NCBI RefSeq assembly: GCF_000019525.1
Contig: NC_010506.1
Span: 5,332,001-5,396,000 of the forward strand
From: Shewanella woodyi ATCC 51908
GTDB taxonomy: Bacteria; Pseudomonadota; Gammaproteobacteria; Enterobacterales; Shewanellaceae
Length of the DNA: 64,000 nucleotides
Direction: 5' to 3'
Position numbers and translations under genes: made by a program. Positions 1 to 10,751 of the stretch are shown here, piece by piece (the stretch's first letter is position 1; every line of letters starts with the position of its first letter). Below the pieces are notes generated by a model. It did no database searches. It was not told the DNA's origin and worked only from the letters and a program-made list of their open reading frames with translations.

Positions 1-372
1 GAGTGGATCTTTCACCACCTGAACCATGATGTCCTGACCTTGGCGAACGAGTTCACCAATAGCACGAACCACAAAGTTGCCTTTCTCGCCCTCGGCAACA
101 CACTCAGTGTGGGGCACAATGTCGGATGCGTGTAAAAATGCAGCTTTATCTAATCCAATATCGACAAATGCAGCCTGCATACCAGGCAGGACGCGACTGA
201 CCTTACCTTTATAGATATTGCCAACTAGGCCACGCTTCATACGCCTTTCAATATGAACTTCTTGCAGAACACCATGTTCAACTAAAGCCACTCTGGCTTC
301 TGTTGGCGTCACATTGATCAATAATTCAGAACCAATCTTTCGCTGTACTCTGTTTTTGACTATGCGACTCAT
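1..372 (-). CDS. rng: Ribonuclease G, N-terminal part (gene runs off the window)
   Basis: First 124 codons of RNase G, the RNase E-family endoribonuclease that matures the 5' end of 16S rRNA and decays some mRNAs. The protein starts MSRIVKNRVQRKIGSELLIN and then shows the S1 RNA-binding domain (from about residue 36), including VHIERRMKRGLVGNIYKG and VLPGMQAAFVDIGLDKAAFL, which are typical of the RNase E/G family. The ATG is at 372; the 3' part lies beyond base 1. It is last in the mreBCD-maf-rng order that is common in gammaproteobacteria, 87 bases after maf. Identification is firm; only the catalytic half is missing from view. Confidence 0.95.
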   Translation of the reverse strand, partial: MSRIVKNRVQRKIGSELLINVTPTEARVALVEHGVLQEVHIERRMKRGLVGNIYKGKVSRVLPGMQAAFVDIGLDKAAFLHASDIVPHTECVAEGEKGNFVVRAIGELVRQGQDIMVQVVKDPL

Positions 373-459
373 AATTATCTACTCGTTATTATTTTTGTAG
401 CCACTAAACAAATTTCAGATCCGAAGCCGACAACTCTCGGTAAGCCAAGAACAACTTCA

Positions 460-1077
460 CTATAAAACGTTCATTTCTCGCAGCAACTCTCGGGTTTCAA
501 CCATAGGTAAGCCAACTACAGCTGAGTAGCTGCCCTCAATCCGCTCGACAAAGCTGCCACCTAGGGCCTGTATCCCATATGAACCGGCTTTATCCATGGG
601 CTCACCCGTTGCTATATACGCTAAAATATCAGCCTCAGAGAGCTCACAAAACTGCACTTGAGTCTCAACTAGTCGTGTCAGGACTCTTTCGCCATCGGTA
701 ACGGCCACAGCGGTCATCACGCAATGCATATGACCGGACAGTTCAGATAATGTCTTCAGGGCATCGGTTTCATCTACAGGCTTACCTAATATTTTATCAC
801 CTAACACCACAATCGTGTCGGATCCCAAAACTAAGACTGTCGATAATTGGCTCTCTACACTAGCACTGGCGTTAAACAGTGCCAAACCCGCTTGGGCTTT
901 CTCAACCGCAAGACGAACAACAAAGTCTTGAGGTGACTCACCGAATTGATGGCTCTCATCAATATCTGCAGCTAACGCTGTAAAGTTAAAACCTGACCGA
1001 GAGAAGCCCAACTGGGCCAGTAACTCTTTACGACGTGGAGAGGCTGAAGCCAGTATCAGTTGAGTGGAATTAGCCAT
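460..1077 (-). CDS. maf: Maf/YhdE-type nucleoside triphosphate pyrophosphatase
   Basis: A 205-residue Maf family protein, cytoplasmic, hydrolysing non-canonical or pyrimidine NTPs (dTTP/UTP in the YhdE branch) to the monophosphate and pyrophosphate. The signature [13 protein letters not shown] is at residues 8-20, followed by the conserved SDTIV and LGKPVD segments and [10 protein letters not shown] near residue 166. Length is normal for the family. It starts one base after the mreD stop codon and precedes rng, so it is very likely cotranscribed with mreCD. The exact nucleotide preference (YhdE-type versus YceF-type) is inferred mainly from gene neighbourhood. Confidence 0.93.
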   Translation of the reverse strand: MANSTQLILASASPRRKELLAQLGFSRSGFNFTALAADIDESHQFGESPQDFVVRLAVEKAQAGLALFNASASVESQLSTVLVLGSDTIVVLGDKILGKPVDETDALKTLSELSGHMHCVMTAVAVTDGERVLTRLVETQVQFCELSEADILAYIATGEPMDKAGSYGIQALGGSFVERIEGSYSAVVGLPMVETRELLREMNVL

Positions 1078-1078
1078 G

Positions 1079-1567
1079 CTACCTCACCTTATATAAGCGC
1101 CGAACTCGACGTAAAATCCAAAACACCCAGGGCCAGATAATCAAGCTAGAGATAGCAGGAAGGAATAAACTGACATCAAAGGTTACCGTCCCCACCACAA
1201 ACTGCACCCAAAATATCACGAGATGATGCAAACAGATTAAGCTCGCGACCATTAGCGCCTGTTGCCACATGGGGAAATTACGTAGTCGTTGAAAATGTAA
1301 AACCACCACGTAGACAACCAAAGACATAGAGAGTGCTCGGATCCCCAAGTGGGCACCCAACATGATGTCCAGCATCACCCCCAGTATCCATGCAGATAAA
1401 ATGTTGTATCGATGAGGCAGGGCCATCGCCCAGTAGATCATCACAAGCAGCAGCCAATCAGGACGCCAAGCTTCAACCAGATCCGGGAGTGGCATGATTT
1501 GAAATAACATGGCCACTAAAAAACTCAGCCAAACGACCCAACGGCCATTGGCAATATGCATACTCAT
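1079..1567 (-). CDS. mreD: Rod shape-determining protein MreD
   Basis: A 162-residue integral membrane protein with about five hydrophobic segments and the family pattern [18 protein letters not shown] followed by [19 protein letters not shown]. MreD is part of the elongasome that links MreB filaments to peptidoglycan synthesis. Its start overlaps the mreC stop by four bases (ATGA), so translation is probably coupled to mreC. Length is as expected. Confidence 0.95.
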   Translation of the reverse strand: MSMHIANGRWVVWLSFLVAMLFQIMPLPDLVEAWRPDWLLLVMIYWAMALPHRYNILSAWILGVMLDIMLGAHLGIRALSMSLVVYVVVLHFQRLRNFPMWQQALMVASLICLHHLVIFWVQFVVGTVTFDVSLFLPAISSLIIWPWVFWILRRVRRLYKVR

Positions 1568-2460
1568 TCGCCCACCTCAGCTTTTTCTGCCGCCTTTTTT
1601 GCCGCAGATAAGATCATTGCCGTTTCATCTTCTAACGCCTCAGATGCGGGCTCATCTGGCCATATCAACAGAAGATAACGAATACGATCCAACGCAGCTA
1701 ACGGCTGAGCGATCACATTTGCGTAATTCTGACCGTCATCTTTCACTAAGCTCATTACACGGGCTACGGGGTAACCTTCAGGGAATCGATTTCCAAGGCC
1801 TGAGGAGACCAGAAGATCGCCAACACGAATATCTGTACTCTTAGAGACATACTTGAGCTCAAGCTCATCGAGTACACCTGTTCCATTAGCCACAACTCTG
1901 ACATCGTTACGTGTCACTCTGACAGGAATAGCATGGGTCACATCTGATATCAGCAGTACGCGACTACTGAGTTCACTCACCTGCACAACCTGTCCAACCA
2001 CACCCTGAGCATCAACCACAGGTTGACCGACAAAAACACCACTTCTTGCACCATGGTTTAGCACCACATATTGGTGAAAAGGATCGCTGGCAACCTCCAT
2101 CACCTCGGCAACAATCTTCTTAGCATCCATATGCACTGGCGATCCTAGTAAAGATCGTAGACGATCATTCTCCTGCCTTAGGTGTTCGAATCTTTGTAAT
2201 CTTTCACTCATCAATAGTTGCTGTCTAAGCAGCTCTTTATTTTGCTGAGCAAGCATATTGCGGGTCGCTAAACTCTCTGCAGACCAATCTAAGAGTGCAC
2301 CGGGAACGTTAGCAATATATTGCAGGGGGCTTAATACAGATGAGACAGATTTACGCACAGGATCGAGACGATTGTTCGCCACGATAAGGATCACCGACAA
2401 AATAATTGCCAGTGTCAGCCTGAATTGGTTTGAAATACCACGAGCAAAAATGGGTTTCAT
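1564..2460 (-). CDS. mreC: Rod shape-determining protein MreC
   Basis: A 298-residue bitopic protein: one N-terminal membrane segment (about residues 14-28), a coiled coil (about 68-105, rich in Q, E, L and R) and a periplasmic beta-barrel core with conserved VVDAQGVVGQV and DLLVSSGLGNRFPEGYPV. MreC scaffolds the elongasome between MreB/MreD and the cell-wall synthases. It follows mreB, but a strong hairpin at 2516-2542 separates the two, so mreCD is probably made from read-through or from its own weaker start. It overlaps mreD by four bases. Confidence 0.95.
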   Translation of the reverse strand: MKPIFARGISNQFRLTLAIILSVILIVANNRLDPVRKSVSSVLSPLQYIANVPGALLDWSAESLATRNMLAQQNKELLRQQLLMSERLQRFEHLRQENDRLRSLLGSPVHMDAKKIVAEVMEVASDPFHQYVVLNHGARSGVFVGQPVVDAQGVVGQVVQVSELSSRVLLISDVTHAIPVRVTRNDVRVVANGTGVLDELELKYVSKSTDIRVGDLLVSSGLGNRFPEGYPVARVMSLVKDDGQNYANVIAQPLAALDRIRYLLLIWPDEPASEALEDETAMILSAAKKAAEKAEVGE

Positions 2461-2515
2461 AAAAAACTATAAGTAATGGAAAAGCCGGTTTGGGATGTCT
2501 TACAACATGATAATT

Positions 2516-2542
2516 AAAAAAGGCGGTGAAGTACCGCCTTTT
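2516..2542 (-). terminator. Intrinsic terminator after mreB
   Basis: Perfect 10-bp stem with arms AAAAGGCGGT (2518-2527) and ACCGCCTTTT (2533-2542) and a 5-base loop. Read on the minus strand it ends in a U tract. It lies 10 bases past the mreB stop and upstream of mreC, so it probably makes mreB more abundant than mreCD. Confidence 0.85.
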
Positions 2543-2551
2543 CTACATCGA

Positions 2552-3688
<1,137 letters not shown>

Positions 3689-3729
3689 TTAACATTTGCT
3701 AATGAAGCAATTTATTTCTGTTTATCATG

Positions 3730-3757
3730 AAAATGACCACTAAAAAGTGGCCATTTT
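3730..3757 (-). terminator. Intrinsic terminator of the MSHA operon
   Basis: A 12-bp stem with arms AAAATGACCACT (3730-3741) and AGTGGCCATTTT (3746-3757) around an AAAA loop, one wobble pair when read on the minus strand, followed by a T-rich stretch. It is about 87 bases past the mshQ stop and separates the pilus operon from mreB. Confidence 0.75.
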
Positions 3758-3843
3758 CGATATTTTATCTATCTAGAATCTCTTTACAGATAAAACACAG
3801 AGCTAAATAGCGTTTAGCCTTACTTCAACTATTTTACTTCTCA

Positions 3844-6800
3844 CTAGTTAACCTCACGCCAATAGATCACTTTGTCATGTCCGCGATAGGTGCCAAAAAA
3901 CGCACTCGCTCTTGGATCGTACAGCCCATTGGGATTATTCCCATCATAATTCCAATACCACTTTAACCAAGGCTCAACATGCTGCTTAAGAGGTACCTCA
4001 CCCGAAGCATTTGGGACAGAAAAATAGAGCTGATCGACACCAGATGCGACCACACCAGACTGCAGAGTTAAATCAATGTCGCTATAGGCATTAATCGTTG
4101 GGAATCCTGGCGGTAACGTCATGTTTAATCCCGTCGTCGCAGTCTCTGAGGTGTCTAAAGAGGTCAATGTGTTATAAACAGAACAGGAGTCATCGGTATT
4201 GATGGTCCAAATTGGCACACCCGCAGTCACTGCGCTAACATACTCAGTTCTCAGTGGTAAACGTAAGCTTTCAGATTCTGGCCCGTAGCCATTCTCAAGT
4301 ACCATACGACCATAACGCAGATCTTGAGTCGATACCTTTTTCGCATCACACCCAGCTCCGCTACAGCTTCCAGCACTCGCTGCATTCATATCTGGGTCTT
4401 TAATAAAGGAGTAATGAGTCGTCCCCTCTCCATCATCCATTCTTACCCCTATATCGAGCAGTTGATATGGACCATCGGGCAGATTACCAAGGCGGCTAAA
4501 TTGAATATTGTCGTTAACAACAGCAGTGCCTCTGCTATTACCTCCTGTATTTGAGGTCGGCCAACTCAGAGCAGATAGTCCTGATAAGCGAGCACCTAAA
4601 TCGATACCATTAAGATTGTTTTCAGCGACTAATCCAGCCGTACCTTTTGCAAAGCCACCAAAGTAATTCTTTGTTATCGCATTTGCTGAATTTTTAGCAC
4701 TAAGAGTCATCATCAAGGAGAATGGCTGCTCCATATAACTAAAGCTATTACTGCAAGCTGGCATAATGCTTTGACCTGAGAGCTCAAAATAAGCGGGGAC
4801 AAAACGGCCAATAGGTTCACTTGTTCCCGGTTCAATGGGCCTAACCATGCCTAAATATGGATTAGGTGGCTTAGGAGCGCTAGGGTTAGGTTCAGCAGTA
4901 ATACTGAATACCCCAACTTCAGATACTGCTCGGGTCAGAGAGTTTGCCCCATCGCTAGAGGCCGTATGATTATAATCAGCGATTTCAGCGGCATCAGAGC
5001 CTCCACTGGGAGCCACAAGGTTTAAACTAAGATCAATATTTTGATGGGTATAATTAGGAGTAGATAAGTTATCACACAAGTCTCCATCACTATCACTCTC
5101 CCAAGCCATCGCTTTTACGACAAATGGAAAACTCTCTCCCGCCATCTTATAAACATTACAACTAGCACCTGCTGTACAAATAGCTGCTGTCTCAGGCAAC
5201 ACACATAAACCTTTAGGGTAACGAACAAAGGTATCCGCTCCATCCATGATGAGTCCTGCTTCATCACCAGAGCCTGTATAACGCGCATTGAGTGTCATCT
5301 GTCCAGCATCGGCGTAATTAACATCTATGGTCGCTTGCCCTTGAGCATTAAACGATAGATTAAGCGGCACAGCACCGGCCAAGTTCAGCCCAGCATCAAT
5401 TTCAGTTGCACCGGACTTTACTTTCACTTTCTTAGTGCCCGAATTTGGACTTGTATAACTACTCCAAAAAGCAACAGACTTTTGTTCATTGGCAAAACCC
5501 GCAATACACTGCTTAGTGATCTCATCTTTCTTCACTGCATTGACAAGAATATTTTGCGACGGCTTATTGGAGAACTCATCTGGAATACCGTTATTTGGTG
5601 ATGCTGTTAGATCCCCAAATACAAAACCACTATCGGCATAAGTTAAAGTACAGTTTTGGGTTGTAGGAGTTGATGTACCAACACGGCAAAGAGTTTGACT
5701 AAAGGGTTTTGCACCAGGAGTCGAGCCAGTCATATCCATGGTCACACTACCAAGGGTTGTTCGACTCAGTTGGATTTGCGCCGAACCTCCTGTGAAGGTC
5801 ACCTGATTACCCACAACGCCGGTACCACTCCACCCCCCTCCTCCAGTGACACTGGCAGGGCTTAGTGTCGCGGTTACTTGATCGGGTACGGTTTGGCTAC
5901 AGTCTGCATTGGCACAGGCTTTAATGGTGATATTTTCTGGGCTACAAGTTAATGCACTCCCTGAATGGGTAAACTCAAAATGATCGATTACCACACCAAC
6001 GGGTCTAGACTCTAATGCACACACCTCTACATTATCTATCTCATGAATGTTAGTTAGCCCGCCAGTAGAACCTGTGAGTGAAAGAATAAAATCATCAGGT
6101 ACTGCAGCTTGTCCTGTTTCACTTGCAGCATCGAAAGGGGGAACGATTGAGACAAATCCACCGCTCGTTTTACGTTGAACCTCCACAATGGATTGCCCTG
6201 CAACTCTTGAGTCAACAGTAATACGATACCTGTGTGTAGGACTTCCATTGTTATTATCGACTCTAGGGTTTAAACAATCTCCATTGGTATTAGTGGTGCC
6301 GTTATTACACGCCCCTTTTAAATAACCGTAACCTGAAGTACCAGAACCTGAGCCTCTTACAGCCACACTTTGACGTCTGCGACCCACATTATCGGTATTA
6401 CTCCCTTCACCTGAGAAGTTTCCATACTCATCGATACCAATACCTAACCAACCACCAGCAAATCCATCAACGTTACTTCTTGCACCATAGCCTAAGGGGC
6501 CACCAGCGGCGCCAGGTTGGGGAGTTACGCTTGCATCTGATAGAACAACTGCAATACCGTCAGCCCCGTTACCACCGTAAGCAAAGTGGTCAAACTCAAT
6601 GGTAACTAAGTTATCTGCGGCAAGAAAAAGTCGTTGATAGGTCGCAGAGGTTGCTTGATAACCTGCACTTTCCGTCTGTCTTAACCGGCCGTTAACAATT
6701 GCAGGGGTAAAACTACCGCTACTTTTTGCTACCACCCAGTTATCGGTTAAACTACCCTGAGAAAAATCATCGTTAAAACAGGTTAACTGTCGCTCCTTTT

Positions 6801-8235
6801 TCTCCAGTGCAACAAAGCTGTAAAACTCATAAACATGCCGTCTTTCAGTGTTCTGGTAGGTATCCTCATCATTCACCATACTGACTCTATTATTGGTCAA
6901 TTTACAACGCCTCAACCAACCACCGTCGCCACCACGTCTAGAGTTTTTTCCAGCAACCAGAGTTGGCGCGTTATTAAAACCCGTTAGCGTACTTTCGCTG
7001 CCACATTGATATGAGAGATCCCCGGTGCCTGGCGCTGTTTGATATTGGCGAGCAAATTGATAAATAATTTCATCACCATCAAAACTAAAAGTACCAGTAC
7101 CTGACTCAATAGCCAGATAGCCAACTCTCTCGTTTTGTAATGAATTTCGATTCCCTGTTTGACATCGACTCCCTATACGCACTTCTGCGGCATCCAGCGC
7201 TAATCGAATACCAGAACCATAAAACTCAGATGTACTCGTTAACCAACAATTATTGACCGAAGTGAGCTTTTGATTCAAAACAACATCAAGATCGGAATCG
7301 AGAGGTATATTGGTATAGGGGCTATTATTGAGACCAAACGCCCTGTTTTGGTTGATGACTTTTGCTACCAACTCAGTGCCATCAGAGAGTGTATGCTCAC
7401 CAGGGGTAACCGCAATCCAGTGAACCTCGGCCATGGTCTGTGATGCAATATAACGGTTACCTGCACTAGCAGGTTCCTCTTGCCTCCAGGTAAATCCTGA
7501 ACTAGTGATGTTAACAGGAACAACGGAAGCTGGACCGTCATTAGTATCTGGGTTATTGGCTGAAATAGTGGGCATCAAGAAAACTATCGGAGTCACACCA
7601 GAATCAAACGCTTTATCGAAGGTAACAGTAGTCGATGACGCTTTACCAAATTGAATATTAAACGAAGATTGATTGTTATTACACATGCCACCAAAATCTG
7701 CATTCTCAATAGCCTCTTCATCAAAATCGATACTTCCATTGCCTCCAATCGTCATCCCACCACCAGAAGCGAGAGCACCATCGATAGTGGCATTACCAGC
7801 CAAATCAACGGCCCCCCCAGCATAAACAATACCGTTGATAAAATTCTGCCCAGCTATCGATAGTCCACCTTTAACAAAAATAATCAGATCTTCAGTCTCA
7901 CCAGTTCGGTTAATACTGGCATTATTCAGCGTTAAGGTATCGAAATAGAGCCGGGTCGTTTTGCCATTAGTCGTAATAACAGAGCCGTTTTTTAAATTAC
8001 CATTGTTAAAATTATAATTCCCGGGGGTAAAACTAGAGCTGTGACCAGTACACCCATTACGATCACAAGTTAAATTACCTAAACTCGGGCCAATATCAGC
8101 AGGTGGATTCAACCCATTAGGAAATAGATTGTCTGTTGGAGGGTCGGTAAAGATCTCATCACATTGAGGCACCGCCGCAACGATAACGGGAAATAACAGC
8201 AACAAGAAAATAAATAAGCGGATAATGTTAATCAC
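3844..8235 (-). CDS. mshQ: MSHA biogenesis protein MshQ, giant secreted/surface protein
   Basis: Last and largest gene of the pilus operon, about 1463 residues. It begins with a signal peptide (hydrophobic run to about residue 20, ending IVAAVPQ). A lectin/LamG-like domain follows at about residues 485-740, with DDFSQGSLTDNWVV and FDHFAYGGNGADGIAVVLSD, then a long C-terminal region of the DUF6701 type found in MshQ proteins. GTG at 8235 is preferred: it has GGAGG nine bases upstream and overlaps the mshP stop. Another in-frame GTG lies at 8253. The exact role is not established; a surface adhesin or pilus-associated tip factor is an inference from domain content and from its place after the minor pilins. 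Confidence 0.88.
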   Translation of the reverse strand: MINIIRLFIFLLLLFPVIVAAVPQCDEIFTDPPTDNLFPNGLNPPADIGPSLGNLTCDRNGCTGHSSSFTPGNYNFNNGNLKNGSVITTNGKTTRLYFDTLTLNNASINRTGETEDLIIFVKGGLSIAGQNFINGIVYAGGAVDLAGNATIDGALASGGGMTIGGNGSIDFDEEAIENADFGGMCNNNQSSFNIQFGKASSTTVTFDKAFDSGVTPIVFLMPTISANNPDTNDGPASVVPVNITSSGFTWRQEEPASAGNRYIASQTMAEVHWIAVTPGEHTLSDGTELVAKVINQNRAFGLNNSPYTNIPLDSDLDVVLNQKLTSVNNCWLTSTSEFYGSGIRLALDAAEVRIGSRCQTGNRNSLQNERVGYLAIESGTGTFSFDGDEIIYQFARQYQTAPGTGDLSYQCGSESTLTGFNNAPTLVAGKNSRRGGDGGWLRRCKLTNNRVSMVNDEDTYQNTERRHVYEFYSFVALEKKERQLTCFNDDFSQGSLTDNWVVAKSSGSFTPAIVNGRLRQTESAGYQATSATYQRLFLAADNLVTIEFDHFAYGGNGADGIAVVLSDASVTPQPGAAGGPLGYGARSNVDGFAGGWLGIGIDEYGNFSGEGSNTDNVGRRRQSVAVRGSGSGTSGYGYLKGACNNGTTNTNGDCLNPRVDNNNGSPTHRYRITVDSRVAGQSIVEVQRKTSGGFVSIVPPFDAASETGQAAVPDDFILSLTGSTGGLTNIHEIDNVEVCALESRPVGVVIDHFEFTHSGSALTCSPENITIKACANADCSQTVPDQVTATLSPASVTGGGGWSGTGVVGNQVTFTGGSAQIQLSRTTLGSVTMDMTGSTPGAKPFSQTLCRVGTSTPTTQNCTLTYADSGFVFGDLTASPNNGIPDEFSNKPSQNILVNAVKKDEITKQCIAGFANEQKSVAFWSSYTSPNSGTKKVKVKSGATEIDAGLNLAGAVPLNLSFNAQGQATIDVNYADAGQMTLNARYTGSGDEAGLIMDGADTFVRYPKGLCVLPETAAICTAGASCNVYKMAGESFPFVVKAMAWESDSDGDLCDNLSTPNYTHQNIDLSLNLVAPSGGSDAAEIADYNHTASSDGANSLTRAVSEVGVFSITAEPNPSAPKPPNPYLGMVRPIEPGTSEPIGRFVPAYFELSGQSIMPACSNSFSYMEQPFSLMMTLSAKNSANAITKNYFGGFAKGTAGLVAENNLNGIDLGARLSGLSALSWPTSNTGGNSRGTAVVNDNIQFSRLGNLPDGPYQLLDIGVRMDDGEGTTHYSFIKDPDMNAASAGSCSGAGCDAKKVSTQDLRYGRMVLENGYGPESESLRLPLRTEYVSAVTAGVPIWTINTDDSCSVYNTLTSLDTSETATTGLNMTLPPGFPTINAYSDIDLTLQSGVVASGVDQLYFSVPNASGEVPLKQHVEPWLKWYWNYDGNNPNGLYDPRASAFFGTYRGHDKVIYWREVN

Positions 8236-8731
8236 GAGCTTCAACCTCCACACTTCGACTCACTCTTAAGCAGTTACCATCATTTGAGGCGCAATCTCCT
8301 GTTTGACATGTCGCAGTGCTAGTAATTAAATACTGAGTAACTGTATTAATGGTATTAGTATCATCGCAAGTGATCACGATACTGCAAGCATGGAAACCTA
8401 CCAATGTGGGGTTATCATTACCTATGTTCCATGAACTTGTCACATTGGTGCAAGAGGTAGCCGTATTGTCGGTAGCAGTGAGGGGAAATAGCTGTGAAAG
8501 GGCTCTATCAGCCCCTGAATTTGCAGCAGCAAAAGCACGGGTTCCCCATACTTCCAAGTTTACCTGTTCATCTGCATCTTCCAATACATTAAGTAGCGCA
8601 GTTGCCATTAGAAACATCACTGTGATAACAAATATCCCAATAATAAGCGCACTACCACTCTGCCTAGATAATTCAGACCTTAAGTAAGTACCTCTAGAGC
8701 CAGTTAAGAGTGAGCTTAGACTATGGGACAT
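8228..8731 (-). CDS. mshP: MSHA minor pilin-like protein MshP
   Basis: A 167-residue PilX-like protein. After a basic N terminus, SGSALIIGIFVITVMFLMAT (from about residue 25) is a single membrane helix followed by DADEQVNLEVWGTRAFAAANSGADRALSQ, as in PilX/MshP. It lacks a standard GF(T/S)LIE cleavage site; the equivalent is RQSGSALIIG. It overlaps mshO by 11 bases and mshQ by 8, so translation is tightly coupled. It has four cysteines in the C-terminal half, possibly disulfide-bonded. Confidence 0.85.
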   Translation of the reverse strand: MSHSLSSLLTGSRGTYLRSELSRQSGSALIIGIFVITVMFLMATALLNVLEDADEQVNLEVWGTRAFAAANSGADRALSQLFPLTATDNTATSCTNVTSSWNIGNDNPTLVGFHACSIVITCDDTNTINTVTQYLITSTATCQTGDCASNDGNCLRVSRSVEVEARD

Positions 8732-9554
8732 TGATCACCTGTACCTGATGCTGATATTGGAACTTTTGGTTAACTACCTCAAACTTAGGCCTTAACTGAA
8801 GAATCGCATTATTCACCAGACTGGATGGCGCTAGCAAGATAGGTTTGTCTGTCGCTAAGTTATTAACAACATTTTCCGCCATTAATACGCCACTGCTGTT
8901 TGGAGTAAGCTGATTAGCATTAATCCCATAATTCGCATAACGCCTTAGCTCCCCACCCGATTGGAAACAGTAACTCACAGCGCCACTAATCATAAAGTAG
9001 CGCTTAATAGGGGAAGCTTCAGCAAACTGGATTGAATTATCAAATGTGATCTCACCCGTGCTCGCATCAAATGCATCGACATCAAATAAACGCCCAGTAG
9101 TTCCTGCGGGAGTTGCCGAATAGATATGTTTAGGTAATAACGGATACACCAGCATCTGATTTCCGACGTTTAATCCTTGAGAGGGAGGAAAAACGGTTCC
9201 CGTGTTATTAGCCGCTGCAGGTGAAATAGGAAGATCAACATAAGAAGCACTGGCCTGAATAGGCACAAACTCAACACACTGATAGGTCAATACGGTGTCA
9301 GGAGTCAAACGTATGCTGTTTGGCACCGCATTACGCAGCTCCCGCGTCATTCGCTCCATAGCAAAGCGACTCTGACTTAACACTTGTTCTACCGAGGTTG
9401 ACTCAACAAAAATCCTTGTTCCTAATACAACAAAACTACTGACACCTAGCACTAAAACACCGAGCACAATGATCACTGTGACCATCTCGACCAAGGTGAA
9501 TCCTTGCGCGCTTTTATGATGCTTATAACTCTTATTATTCTTGTGGCTAGCCAT
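8721..9554 (-). CDS. mshO: MSHA minor pilin MshO
   Basis: A 277-residue PilW/MshO-type prepilin. The leader ends at SAQG and the mature N terminus is FTLVEMVTVIIVLGVLVLGV, with the catalytic-site glycine and the conserved Glu+5. The long C-terminal part carries two cysteines. The start ATG overlaps the mshD TGA by one base. Minor pilins of this type prime assembly of the pilus tip. The family assignment is from the prepilin signature, length and order. Confidence 0.88.
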   Translation of the reverse strand: MASHKNNKSYKHHKSAQGFTLVEMVTVIIVLGVLVLGVSSFVVLGTRIFVESTSVEQVLSQSRFAMERMTRELRNAVPNSIRLTPDTVLTYQCVEFVPIQASASYVDLPISPAAANNTGTVFPPSQGLNVGNQMLVYPLLPKHIYSATPAGTTGRLFDVDAFDASTGEITFDNSIQFAEASPIKRYFMISGAVSYCFQSGGELRRYANYGINANQLTPNSSGVLMAENVVNNLATDKPILLAPSSLVNNAILQLRPKFEVVNQKFQYQHQVQVINVP

Positions 9555-10108
9555 CAGTAATTACTCCTAATGGCGTTATAGGTTATCACCTCACCCCTTG
9601 GCGTTGTCACATCGATCGTGACTAACTTGCTATTTCTATCGGCATTCGGATAAGTCACAGCAACAGATAGCTGGTAGTTTATATACTGACTCAAATAAGT
9701 GTCACTAGAGTTCAGCATATTGCTCGTTTCGCTAAGACCATGGTAATCATCAACATCATTAAATGTGTTACGAACCTCACCAGTATCGGGGCCTAAATTA
9801 GCCGCGTCAGTACAATCTAATCCGGCAGGCAGACCTAGATCTGCTCTGGCAGCTGCACCACAAGCTGGCACTCCCCCATTAGCATTGGTATTTTGATCAT
9901 AACGCTTTCCCCAGATCTCATTCAAAATAGAGTGTGCTAGCTCAGCAGATCTAACTCGGTGTAACGTATCTGCAGCACGATCTGCCTGAGGAAACAGCAT
10001 GCTTGATAGCATAACCAGCGCGATACTTAGCACCACCATGCCAACAACCAGCTCAATCAAGGTAAAGCCTTTAATAGAGTTTGAAGAGTTAAGAGAGTTA
10101 GCGGCCAT
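9554..10108 (-). CDS. mshD: MSHA minor pilin MshD
   Basis: A 184-residue prepilin, MAANSLNSSNSIKG followed by FTLIELVVGMVVLSIALVML. Conserved HSILNEIWGKRYDQ follows the N-terminal helix. ATG at 10108 is chosen because AGGGG sits seven bases upstream; an in-frame TTG at 10129 would place that Shine-Dalgarno inside the gene. It overlaps mshC by 11 bases. Expected to be cleaved by the shared prepilin peptidase (PilD), which is not encoded in this window. Confidence 0.88.
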   Translation of the reverse strand: MAANSLNSSNSIKGFTLIELVVGMVVLSIALVMLSSMLFPQADRAADTLHRVRSAELAHSILNEIWGKRYDQNTNANGGVPACGAAARADLGLPAGLDCTDAANLGPDTGEVRNTFNDVDDYHGLSETSNMLNSSDTYLSQYINYQLSVAVTYPNADRNSKLVTIDVTTPRGEVITYNAIRSNY

Positions 10109-10562
10109 GAATATACCCCTGACTTTCAATACTAATAGTCAGCGTTTCATCGGCAATCACGTTTATGCAGGCACCAGAACACGCAAGGCTGCTCACGCCG
10201 TCGCTGTCTCCACTAAAATCAACGTTGAAACTACTACTGGCACTACTAATCAGTGTGAGGTTAGCCCCTCCTTCAAATTGACGTTTTGACTCAGTTGGCG
10301 CTGTAACTGTAGTGCAGGCTAAATTGCTAAATCTTTGGAGTTGATAACCTTGGGGATCGACGGCAACCCGATAACAGCGACCTTGATTATTCATCGCCAA
10401 TAACTGGGCCTTTCGAAGCTCACTAATAAACTCATCACGAAGAGTAAAAGCACTGTAGCTCGAATTTGTTAACATGCGCGGTAGCACCACCACAGAGAGT
10501 ATGGCTATCAAAATAATAGTGGTCACTAACTCTACCAAGGTAAAGCCTGTCTCTCTATGCAT
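10098..10562 (-). CDS. mshC: MSHA minor pilin MshC
   Basis: A 154-residue GspH/FimT-like pseudopilin. MHRETG is the short leader, then FTLVELVTTIILIAILSVVV. Three cysteines occur in the C-terminal domain. The start at 10562 gives the short leader typical of the family; a longer open frame reaches 10634 but adds nothing pilin-like. It lies after the hairpin at 10687-10712, so its transcription depends on read-through from the mshA genes or on a local promoter. Confidence 0.87.
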   Translation of the reverse strand: MHRETGFTLVELVTTIILIAILSVVVLPRMLTNSSYSAFTLRDEFISELRKAQLLAMNNQGRCYRVAVDPQGYQLQRFSNLACTTVTAPTESKRQFEGGANLTLISSASSSFNVDFSGDSDGVSSLACSGACINVIADETLTISIESQGYIHGR

Positions 10563-10686
10563 CAATTTTCCACCAGTCAATGCCATCAATTTTATGCTAG
10601 CTGTTATTTTCCAATAACTTATTGAGTATGGCAAATAAAGTTACGCACTTCAGCTGTTTTATCCCTTAAACACATATATAAACAGA

Positions 10687-10712
10687 GAAAAAGGCCCTAA
10701 GAAAGGCCTTTC
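10687..10712 (-). terminator. Terminator/attenuator between the third mshA-type gene and mshC
   Basis: Stem AAAGGCC (10690-10696) with GGCCTTT (10705-10711), 8-base loop, followed on the minus strand by TTTTTCTC. It lies inside the pilus operon, 40 bases after a pilin stop codon, so it probably lowers minor pilin expression relative to major pilin. Confidence 0.7.
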
Positions 10713-10751
10713 GCAAATAAGATAACTATACAGTCTGCTACATAAAGATGT

